Shown here: positions 1-5,897 of the stretch, piece by piece
How positions within the stretch are numbered: position 1 is the stretch's first letter
Layout of the letters: each line of letters starts with the position of its first letter
Source: Saprospiraceae bacterium
GTDB taxonomy: Bacteria; Bacteroidota; Bacteroidia; Chitinophagales; Saprospiraceae
Length of the DNA stretch: 21,013 bases
Assembly: GCA_007128085.1 (NCBI GenBank)
Contig: SKYC01000020.1
Span: 1 to 21,013, forward strand
Direction: 5' to 3'
The notes under the pieces: model-generated
Databases searched by the model: none
What the model was told of the DNA's origin: nothing
What the model saw: the letters and a program-made list of their open reading frames with translations, nothing else
Position numbers and translations under genes: made by a program

Positions 1-547
1 CGGCGATTTTGCCGATAAACCGCACCGAGTTGCTGGGATCCATATTCCCAATGTTTGAACCCAGGAACAATATGACTTTCCTGTGGGAATTTTCGAGTTG
101 ATTGAAAAGCAACTCGGTCTCCTGGTAATCCATTGCTATGGTCCGAAGATTTAAACCCGGTAGATTTTTTTCGAGTCGGCTCTCCAGCAATTTGAGTACA
201 TTAGTACTGATGTCGATTGGGATGTAGCGAAATCCAATACCGCTGTCCAGAAAGTTGTGCAGTAAAACTTCTGTTTTCCTCCCGTCACCGGCACCCAATT
301 CAATGAGGTCAAAACTTTTTCCATTATTAGAAAATTCAAGGCCCAGTTCCCGGTATTGAGTTGTAAAAATTTCACTTTCACAGCGCGAGAGGTAATAGCC
401 GGGCATTTCCATAATTTCCGTGAAGATTTTATCCCCTGTTCGATCGTAAAACAACCAACTCGGCAATTTTTTTGGACTCATTGCAAACCCCTCTTCAAGG
501 GCGATGGCGACTTTATTTGTTGTTGACTGGGGCTGTTCTGTATTCAT
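1..547 (-). CDS. egtD: EgtD-like L-histidine N-alpha-methyltransferase (partial, C-terminus outside window)
   Basis: This is an open reading frame of 182 codons from the ATG at 547 that runs off the left edge. By homology it is an SAM-dependent methyltransferase of the EgtD/DUF2260 family, which trimethylates histidine to hercynine in ergothioneine synthesis. Visible family features are the N-terminal LPSWLFYDRTGDKIF block (about residues 28-42), the YYLSRCE segment (51-57), the SAM-binding LIELGAGDGRKTEVLL motif (81-96), the YIPIDIS strand (108-114) and FLGSNIGN (161-168). The Asn of the last motif corresponds to a substrate-binding position in characterised EgtD. Family members are about 320 residues, so slightly more than half is present. 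The ATG at 547 gives the usual 25-30 residues before the FYD motif. A TAnnTTTG box ends one base upstream of it. Any egtB partner would lie outside the window. The family is fairly sure; the substrate is inferred. Confidence 0.85.
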   Translation of the reverse strand, partial: MNTEQPQSTTNKVAIALEEGFAMSPKKLPSWLFYDRTGDKIFTEIMEMPGYYLSRCESEIFTTQYRELGLEFSNNGKSFDLIELGAGDGRKTEVLLHNFLDSGIGFRYIPIDISTNVLKLLESRLEKNLPGLNLRTIAMDYQETELLFNQLENSHRKVILFLGSNIGNMDPSNSVRFIGKIA

Positions 548-548
548 T

Positions 549-556
549 CAAAGATA
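549..556 (-). promoter_or_regulatory. Candidate Bacteroidota -7 box upstream of egtD-like gene
   Basis: The minus strand reads TATCTTTG, a full match to the primary sigma factor -7 consensus TAnnTTTG known in Bacteroidota. It ends one base before the ATG at 547, so transcription would begin at about the start codon (a leaderless mRNA). No convincing -33 TTG was found at the usual distance, so a chance match is possible. Confidence 0.4.
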
Positions 557-579
557 TTTTATACAGGCCGTGGATTTTA

Positions 580-591
580 AGCCGATCGGCT
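580..591. promoter_or_regulatory. 12-bp perfect palindrome upstream of egtD-like gene
   Basis: AGCCGATCGGCT is its own reverse complement. It lies 33 bases upstream of the egtD-like start codon and 24 bases upstream of that gene's -7 box, so it would overlap the -33 region. This position suits an operator, but no regulator family is recognised. Confidence 0.3.
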
Positions 592-730
592 GAGTGTATT
601 TTGAGTTCATACTGCGGTTAATTTGGGTTTGGAATCGTTCCTGACGCATTTTTCCCCAATTTAGCACAGTTTTTGCATTCTGACAAGCAAGGAGTTGTCT
701 TTTTTTACTGCTGCATAAATTTTTTCTGCA

Positions 731-1321
731 ATGCCTGAAAGGTTTCCGTGCCGAGGTTTTCTATTTGGATGTTGGAAAAGTTACCGGGTTTTATACACGA
801 TCCGGCGGACTTTCTTTCCTATTTCCATTGCGAAAAAGTTGAATGTATTTACGGTAATGATATGGTTTTGTTGTGTGATGGCCGTCCATGATATGAACGG
901 ACAAAATGGATTTGTTGCAGTGGGTGGAGATATAGCAACTTCTAATGGCAGTATTGCCTATTCCATTGGACAGCCCTTTTGGGAGTGTAAGGAAGGCGAT
1001 ACGTACAAGGTCTTTGAAGGACTGCAGCAACCCTTTGAATGGTATATTGTCACCCATTTGAACACTATGGGGGTACATCCGGGCATTAATATGTTTCCAA
1101 ACCCTGCCGGGCAAGGGGTTTATCTTAAAGTCGATTCGGTGGAACGCTCACTCGGATTCGAATACAAAATTTTTAATTCATCCGGGATGTTGGTTACCAG
1201 GGGCCATTTTTTTAATACAGAACATTTTATTGAAATCGATGGGTGGCCTCCCGGCTCGTATTTTGTTGCTCTCCTTAAAGATAGCAAACCGGTATTTTCC
1301 GGCCAATTTGTGAAAAACTAA
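731..1321 (+). CDS. Small secreted protein with T9SS type A sorting domain
   Basis: This is a 196-codon frame if started at the ATG at 731. The central part (from about residue 60) has the pattern AVGGDIATSNGSIAYSIGQ followed by a GLQQPFEW segment, a short module common in Bacteroidota secreted proteins. The last 75 or so residues form a T9SS C-terminal sorting domain: the MFPNPAG entry, then beta strands with GSYFV and a terminal VKN. This domain directs export across the outer membrane and surface attachment. The start is uncertain. The hydrophobic signal-peptide core VFTVMIWFCCVMAV lies at residues 39-52, so either the signal has an unusually long basic n-region or translation starts later, for example at the ATG at 857. 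Only four bases separate it from the next gene, so the two are probably co-transcribed. No function beyond a secreted or surface protein can be assigned. Confidence 0.75.
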   Translation: MPERFPCRGFLFGCWKSYRVLYTIRRTFFPISIAKKLNVFTVMIWFCCVMAVHDMNGQNGFVAVGGDIATSNGSIAYSIGQPFWECKEGDTYKVFEGLQQPFEWYIVTHLNTMGVHPGINMFPNPAGQGVYLKVDSVERSLGFEYKIFNSSGMLVTRGHFFNTEHFIEIDGWPPGSYFVALLKDSKPVFSGQFVKN

Positions 1322-1325
1322 TCAA

Positions 1326-3458
1326 ATGAAAAACCTAATAATTTTGCTCGCAGTGATTTTGTGCTGGGGCGTGGAAATGACCGCTCAACACAGTGCTAAA
1401 ATGAGTTATCAGGCCGTGGTGCGGGATGGAGACAGTGAATTGTTGCGGAATGCCGATATAGGTATGAGGTTGCAAATCCTGCAAGGCTCTGAATTTGGCT
1501 CCGCGGCTTACGTGGAGATCCATACCGTAAGGACAAACGACAACGGTCTGGCTACTGTAATCATAGGTGAAGGCGACGCCCTCATTGGAGATTTGGAAAC
1601 AGTAGATTGGAGCAGTGGGCCTTATTTCATCAAGACAGAAATTGATCCACAGGGGGGCAACAGCTATTCCATTACCGGAACACATGAAGTCCTGAGTGTG
1701 CCCGTGGCATTGTATGCCATGAGTGGTGGAGAACCGGGACCACAAGGTCCCGAGGGACCTCAGGGAGAACAAGGTCCGGAAGGCCCTCAGGGGCCACAGG
1801 GTGAACAAGGCCCGGAAGGTCCACAGGGTGAACGCGGCCCGGAGGGTCCACAGGGTGAAAAAGGGCTGCCCGGTGAAGATGGTTTGTTGGATGGAAGTGA
1901 AGAGGGAAATACCACTTACTGGGACGGCGAAATTTGGGTGACGGACAGTGATTTTCTTTTCAACAATGGAGAGAGGATCGGAATAGGTACACGTCAACCT
2001 CGCACGGATTTTCACCTCCGCAGCGACTTGGGATTTTTGCTGACCGGGGTTTTTGGCAGTGATGATTCACTGGAAGTCGGAGGAGTTGGAACCAGAATGT
2101 TTTTCCACCCTGCGAAAAGTGCATTCAGAGCCGGCACAGTAGATACGACCATTTTTCCCTTCGACAATACTCTTTGGAACAGCAGCAATATTGGAAATCA
2201 CAGCTCAGCCTGGGGAGTAAATACCCTGGCTTCTGGAGTGGGTTCGACGGCCTGGGGGTGGAACAGCCGATCTACTTCAGATTACGCCACAGCCTTTGGT
2301 AGAAATACCGAAGCCACCTCCTTTTACGCTTTGGCCTGGGGTCGGGAAACCAAAGCTACGGGAGAGCAGTCTACCGCCTGGGGTCGAGAATCTCAAGCCA
2401 GTGGAGTGGGGTCGACCGCGCTGGGAGCCAATACCCGGGCACTATCGGCCTATGAAACGGTATTGGGTCGATGGAATACTTTGTACACTCCCGCTAGCGC
2501 TGAAGAGTGGGTCAGCGATGACCGGCTGTTTGTACTCGGAATAGGAAGCGATGCCAACAACAGGAGCGATGCCCTGGTGATTTTGAAAAATGGTAATATG
2601 GGGATAGGAGAATCCACTCCGGATGCGGAACTCGTGATCGGTCGCAATTTGGGATTGACTTCATCCCATCCCCTGACAACCGTTGGAAGCTCTAAAGGAG
2701 GAGAAATTATTTGCGGAACCCCGTTCAATCACTTTTCCATTTACGCCGACTCCGCTTACAATGCCGTTCAACTGAGTGCAAACAACGCCGCCGGAAGTGG
2801 TCGGGCGTATGTTGAAATGCGAACCCGTCAATTAAATGTAGGTTCCCAACCGGGTACTTCTTCTAAAAACTACGTCCTCCGATTGGTACAAAATGAAAAT
2901 ACGGTGGGGAGTGGTGCCGGGTTATTGATTCAAAACGGCGATGTGTCGGAAAGCAATTGGGAGCTTACAGCTGCAGAAAACGGCATTCTGGCACTTTATT
3001 TCGACGGGGAAATCAGAGGCGTTTTTAACTCCACCACCGGAAATTACAATCCGCTGTCGGATGCCCGGTTTAAAAGCGATATTGAGCCCTTGAGTTCCTC
3101 TTTGGATCGCATTTTACGGATGGAACCCAGTCGCTATGTATTCAAGTCTGATCCCGCTCAGCCCTATTTTGGGTTTGTTGCTCAGGATCTCAAGGAGATT
3201 TTTCCTCAACTCGTCCTGAAAGGGAAGGACAGCGACACGGAAGATGGAGAGGTACTCACGGTCAACTACGATCAGGTGAGTGTGCTCGCCATTCAGGCGA
3301 TTAAAGAACAGCAGGCAATGATCGCTGAACAGGACAAAAAGATCAGCGAGCTGGAGGAAGCGCTTTCGAAACAGGCCCAGCTCATCGATCAGTTGTTCGG
3401 GATTCTGAATGTAGAAAAGGACGGCGAGGCTGCATATTTAAACGACCCAAAGGAATAG
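1326..3458 (+). CDS. Collagen-like trimeric fibre protein with C-terminal S74 (tail-fibre) chaperone domain
   Basis: A predicted 710-residue secreted fibre. In order: signal peptide (1-20, ending MTAQ); an N-terminal Bacteroidota domain (about 26-131, MSYQAVVRDGD to VLSVPVALYAM); 17 Gly-X-Y triplets (135-186, rich in GPQ, GPE, GEQ); a linker; 14-residue repeats like YadA trimeric heads (about 293-385); further beta regions with GNMGIGESTPDAEL; then a peptidase S74 / intramolecular chaperone domain from about 578 (LSDARFKSDIE, with Ser578 and Lys583 at the known autocleavage dyad), and a coiled coil (about 653-695). In phage tail spikes S74 trimerises the fibre and then cuts itself off. This protein lacks a T9SS sorting domain, unlike its upstream partner. 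It could be a surface adhesin or stalk; phage origin is unlikely because no phage genes surround it. Confidence 0.88.
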   Translation: MKNLIILLAVILCWGVEMTAQHSAKMSYQAVVRDGDSELLRNADIGMRLQILQGSEFGSAAYVEIHTVRTNDNGLATVIIGEGDALIGDLETVDWSSGPYFIKTEIDPQGGNSYSITGTHEVLSVPVALYAMSGGEPGPQGPEGPQGEQGPEGPQGPQGEQGPEGPQGERGPEGPQGEKGLPGEDGLLDGSEEGNTTYWDGEIWVTDSDFLFNNGERIGIGTRQPRTDFHLRSDLGFLLTGVFGSDDSLEVGGVGTRMFFHPAKSAFRAGTVDTTIFPFDNTLWNSSNIGNHSSAWGVNTLASGVGSTAWGWNSRSTSDYATAFGRNTEATSFYALAWGRETKATGEQSTAWGRESQASGVGSTALGANTRALSAYETVLGRWNTLYTPASAEEWVSDDRLFVLGIGSDANNRSDALVILKNGNMGIGESTPDAELVIGRNLGLTSSHPLTTVGSSKGGEIICGTPFNHFSIYADSAYNAVQLSANNAAGSGRAYVEMRTRQLNVGSQPGTSSKNYVLRLVQNENTVGSGAGLLIQNGDVSESNWELTAAENGILALYFDGEIRGVFNSTTGNYNPLSDARFKSDIEPLSSSLDRILRMEPSRYVFKSDPAQPYFGFVAQDLKEIFPQLVLKGKDSDTEDGEVLTVNYDQVSVLAIQAIKEQQAMIAEQDKKISELEEALSKQAQLIDQLFGILNVEKDGEAAYLNDPKE
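1728..1883 (+). repeat. Collagen-like Gly-X-Y repeat coding region
   Basis: Seventeen consecutive Gly-X-Y triplets are encoded here, mostly GPQ, GPE and GEQ, with near-identical 9- and 18-base DNA units such as GGTCCACAGGGTGAA. The DNA repetition makes length variation by slippage plausible. The encoded stretch should form a short triple helix, which fits a trimeric fibre. Confidence 0.9.
2202..2480 (+). repeat. 14-residue trimeric head repeats (YadA-like)
   Basis: Six full 14-residue units and one partial unit are in phase: SSAWGVNTLASGVG, STAWGWNSRSTSDY, ATAFGRNTEATSFY, ALAWGRETKATGEQ, STAWGRESQASGVG, STALGANTRALSAY, then ETVLGRWNT. The A-W/F/L-G core with a following N/E-T/S is the signature of left-handed trimeric head repeats in autotransporter adhesins. 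Tryptophan at the core position in four units is distinctive. Confidence 0.85.
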
Positions 3459-3517
3459 TCCGACTTCACTTGTGCCGCAAAAACGATGGGTAAATTGATT
3501 TTGGTGAAGTGGAACCA

Positions 3518-4045
3518 TTACTCCCGCAGGTCTTTTTCAGAAACTTTTTCCGGATCTTTTACTCCCCCGGTAGGTTTCTTTTCCAGGAACCCTCCCAGTA
3601 CAATTCCCGCACTGATGAGTACCAGATTCTTTAATATGTATTGTCCCTCTATGGTCGGTACAAAAGGAATGGATTCAAAGACGAGTTCAGGAAAAATAAA
3701 AACCGGCAGAAAGGTACCGGGCATTTGTAGGAAAAGAAGCAGCAGGGTCAGGCGCATGATTTTCCCCGTGAGCAATCCTATGCCTATAATTACCTCCCAT
3801 ACGGCCAGTCCAATAATGATGCTGCTGTCGGGAATGGATCCAAAGATAACGGCCGATATAGTGTTGACAGCCAGATCGTGGGCCGGACTCAATCCGGGGA
3901 AAAACTTCAAAAAGCCAAACCAGAAAAAAACCACACCAATACTGATACGCAGAAAGGGCAAGCCGTTTTTTCGCATCCATGTCCGAACCTTCCGGTCGGT
4001 GGTTTGGTAAAATTCAGATTTTTCGATTCTTTTTATCAAATCCAT
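3518..4045 (-). CDS. DoxX-family membrane protein
   Basis: A 175-residue integral membrane protein with four predicted membrane segments (about 30-49, 73-93, 97-118, 134-154). It has the subgroup pattern RISIGVVFFWFGFLKFFPG followed by LSPAHDLA near the first helix, and LTGKIMRLTL and EGQYILKNLVL in the later helices. These match the DoxX-like subgroup of small four-helix proteins of unclear function, sometimes linked to thiol or quinone redox chemistry. The ATG at 4045 precedes a short basic cytosolic N-terminus. The gene converges with the fibre gene (59 bases between stops) and lies downstream of dinB on the same strand, with 419 bases between. No specific role can be assigned from context. 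Confidence 0.8.
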   Translation of the reverse strand: MDLIKRIEKSEFYQTTDRKVRTWMRKNGLPFLRISIGVVFFWFGFLKFFPGLSPAHDLAVNTISAVIFGSIPDSSIIIGLAVWEVIIGIGLLTGKIMRLTLLLLFLQMPGTFLPVFIFPELVFESIPFVPTIEGQYILKNLVLISAGIVLGGFLEKKPTGGVKDPEKVSEKDLRE

Positions 4046-4464
4046 GGGTCGGAAATTTTGTTTAATAAATGAGATTTATGGTCAAAAACATACTCAATGT
4101 GATGACCTCTTTTCCCTTTATTTCTAACCAATAGATTGGATTTTTGATTGATGCGCACGGAAAAAATAATTTAAATCATCGGTTTGGATGAAGAAATGTA
4201 TGTTCGTAGCGTACTCATGCATGAATTTTTAAATAATTTGTCGTGGACCTTGTTTCTTTCTTATTGCTGTTTTCGAAAGCCCTTAGGTAGAACTCAGGGG
4301 CCACCTCAGGAACACGGTTTTAGGTTGTTAGTTTTATCGTTGCCTTCGAGAGCCTCAGGCAACGAATCTCTGGTGGATGAAGCTGTCTTCCGATAGCTGA
4401 GGCACTCGAAGCTTATTCCCGGAGGTGGTTTAACTCTATGCTTATTTTTGGTTTGAGGGATACA
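4046..4464. other. 419-nt intergenic region with a structured element
   Basis: This stretch lies between the end of dinB and the start of the DoxX-like gene, both on the minus strand. The first 200 bases are A+T-rich and contain nothing I can name, apart from a poor -7-like TATGTTTT on the minus strand at 4085-4092. From about 4290 to 4430 the composition becomes more even and the sequence is strongly self-complementary (described separately). No convincing protein gene is present. Confidence 0.6.
4301..4428. other. Self-complementary element, possible structured RNA or repeat remnant
   Basis: Three nested or competing pairings are visible. Bases 4344-4358 (CTTCGAGAGCCTCAG) pair with 4397-4411 (CTGAGGCACTCGAAG) at 14 of 15 positions. 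Bases 4337-4345 (TCGTTGCCT) form a perfect 9-bp stem with 4357-4365 (AGGCAACGA) around an 11-base loop, and that loop lies inside the 15-base arm, so the two foldings compete or form a pseudoknot. Bases 4301-4307 (CCACCTC) pair with 4422-4428 (GAGGTGG), enclosing everything. A small GAAG/CTTC hairpin (4379-4382 with 4387-4390) sits between the arms. No T-run follows, so a simple terminator is unlikely. It could be a regulatory leader for the DoxX-like gene, a small RNA, or a degenerate mobile repeat. The strand is undetermined. Confidence 0.5.
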
Positions 4465-5610
4465 TTACCCCACCCAGTTGGCGCGTTGTACGGCTGTTTT
4501 TCCAAACTTTTTTCTGATGAGATCCATTTGGTTGAGGAGTTTTACTTCTTTGGAGTGGTCTTCAAAAAGACTGAGCTGTTGTGCGCCGGCTACCATGTGT
4601 GAGAATTTCACGCCTATCAAACGGATCAATTGCCTGCGGGTGTAAAGTGCATCGAACAATTCACCGGCGTATTCAGAGAGTTTAATATCGCTGGAGGTCA
4701 GCGGGATTTTTTTCTGCCGGGTAAAAGTATTGAAATCGGCATATCGTATTTTGACAGTAACGCAAGCGGTCATTTTACCGATACTGCGTAATTCAAAAGC
4801 CAGTTCTCCCGTCATTTTAGCGAGTAATCGCTTGATCTGGGAGATGTCGAGCGTATCGCTTTCAAAGGTTTTTTCAGCAGACATGGATTTTTGTTCGGTA
4901 TACGGTTCTACGGGACTGTTGTCAATGCCGTTGGCTTTTTCCCAGAGTTTGAGACCGTTTTTACCAAATTCTGCTTTGAGCAGGGCGGGGGGTACCTGGC
5001 TGAGCATTCCTATTTTTCTGACCCCCATAAAGTTGAGTTGGACAGCGGTTTTCTTGCCCACGCCGGGCAGTTTTCTGATGGAAAGAGGGTGGAGGAACTC
5101 AACTTCCCGACCATTGGCTATCTGAATACTTCCATTGGGTTTGGCTTCCCCTGTGCCCACTTTAGACACCATTTTATTGACCGCCAAACCAAAGGAAATG
5201 GGCAGTCCGGTTTCCCGAATTACTTTTTGACGCAATTCTTTTCCCCACAAAAAACAGCCGAAGTAGCGATCCATACCGCTGATATCAATGTAAAATTCAT
5301 CTATGGAAGCTTTTTCATACAGGGGAGCATCTTCAGCGATGACCTCATTGACCAAATGTGAGTGCGTGGAGTAAGCGTCCATATCTCCCCGGATAAATAT
5401 AGCATCGGGACAGAGATATTTGGCCATTTTAACGGGCATGGCGGAGTGAACACCAAATCGCCGGGCCTCATAACTGCAGGATGCCACCACACCTCTCTGA
5501 CTACTCCCCCCTATTATCAGTGGCTTGCCGACCAGGTCTTTGTTCCTCAGTCGTTCTACCGAGACAAAAAAGGAGTCCAAATCCATATGAATAACTGCGC
5601 GCTGATACAT
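4465..5610 (-). CDS. dinB: DNA polymerase IV (Y-family translesion polymerase)
   Basis: A 381-residue error-prone polymerase that bypasses DNA lesions. From the ATG at 5610 the order is: palm/finger motif VIHMDLDSFFVSVE with catalytic Asp10 and steric-gate Phe residues; YEARRFGVHSAMP fingers; KASIDEFYIDISG with Asp104/Glu105; the thumb helix-hairpin-helix LPGVGKKTA (about 181-189); a little-finger domain; and a beta-clamp binding motif QLSLF at 345-349, followed by a further 32 residues. The frame can be extended to a TTG at 5631, but that TTG is the end of a perfect promoter -7 box, so the ATG at 5610 is the better start. No lexA/umuD partner or LexA site is seen nearby. The product is intact and typical for Bacteroidota. 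Confidence 0.96.
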   Translation of the reverse strand: MYQRAVIHMDLDSFFVSVERLRNKDLVGKPLIIGGSSQRGVVASCSYEARRFGVHSAMPVKMAKYLCPDAIFIRGDMDAYSTHSHLVNEVIAEDAPLYEKASIDEFYIDISGMDRYFGCFLWGKELRQKVIRETGLPISFGLAVNKMVSKVGTGEAKPNGSIQIANGREVEFLHPLSIRKLPGVGKKTAVQLNFMGVRKIGMLSQVPPALLKAEFGKNGLKLWEKANGIDNSPVEPYTEQKSMSAEKTFESDTLDISQIKRLLAKMTGELAFELRSIGKMTACVTVKIRYADFNTFTRQKKIPLTSSDIKLSEYAGELFDALYTRRQLIRLIGVKFSHMVAGAQQLSLFEDHSKEVKLLNQMDLIRKKFGKTAVQRANWVG

Positions 5611-5628
5611 GGGTGACCTTTTTTTCGT

Positions 5629-5636
5629 CAAATATA
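5629..5636 (-). promoter_or_regulatory. Candidate -7 box of dinB
   Basis: The minus strand reads TATATTTG, a perfect TAnnTTTG. It would place the transcription start about 15 bases before the ATG at 5610. A possible TTTG -33 element at 5652-5655 is only 15 bases upstream, closer than usual. The box overlaps the alternative TTG codon at 5631 and argues against it as the start. Confidence 0.55.
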
Positions 5637-5715
5637 CGATTAAAAAATAATCAAATAAAAAAATTTACGGATTACTTCAGTTTAAGAGGGAAAGGCCACA
5701 AAAGACAAACAGTGA

Positions 5716-5829
5716 ATGCTCAACAGAGGAGGTGGACCTGGACTCGGAGCTTTTAAGGAGGTGGAAAAAACCAGAAAAGGGAAAGGGGCTGCAAAAAGGG
5801 GCGATCAATTTTTTTTAAACTTTGGTTAA
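5716..5829 (+). CDS. Possible 37-residue basic peptide (weak)
   Basis: In the divergent space between dinB and the large surface-protein gene there is an ATG-to-TAA frame of 37 codons. It encodes a Gly/Lys-rich peptide beginning MLNRGGGPGLGAFKEV and containing KTRKGKGAAKRGDQ. The purine-rich sequence includes two copies of AGGAGGTGG 29 bases apart (5727-5735 and 5756-5764). No promoter or known family is recognised and the composition may be a coincidence, so this is a low-confidence small ORF. Confidence 0.15.
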   Translation: MLNRGGGPGLGAFKEVEKTRKGKGAAKRGDQFFLNFG

Positions 5830-5866
5830 AACTCGGCCGGGAGGACAGTGAGGGCTCAAAAAATCG

Positions 5867-5874
5867 TTACTTTG
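5867..5874 (+). promoter_or_regulatory. Weak -7-like box upstream of the large surface protein gene
   Basis: TTACTTTG differs from TAnnTTTG only at the second position and lies 23 bases before the ATG at 5898, a plausible distance. There is no TTG at a good -33 distance. Confidence 0.25.
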
Positions 5875-5897
5875 CGAAGGCTTAAAATGTATAACCG

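Noticed and set aside
1728..1883. Possible CRISPR-like or non-coding tandem repeat array
   Set aside because: The repeat keeps the reading frame and encodes regular Gly-X-Y triplets inside a long gene.
1335..2015. 226-codon minus-strand frame with FTLWTLRA-like repeats
   Set aside because: It is the antisense image of the collagen Gly-X-Y repeats in the fibre gene.
1326..3458. Prophage remnant, suggested by the S74 tail-fibre domain
   Set aside because: No other phage structural, lysis or integration genes are present, and the N-terminal domain with signal peptide is a Bacteroidota surface-protein type.
3464..3508. CTTCAC...GTGAAG pairing between the convergent fibre and DoxX-like genes
   Set aside because: Only six base pairs with a 33-base loop and no T-run, so it is not a credible terminator.
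3486..4010. 174-codon plus-strand frame
   Set aside because: It is antisense to the DoxX-like gene, whose four membrane helices and family motifs are clear.
4184..4396. 70-codon plus-strand open frame in the dinB-DoxX gap
   Set aside because: It runs through the self-complementary element, has no recognisable domain or promoter, and its length is what chance would give.
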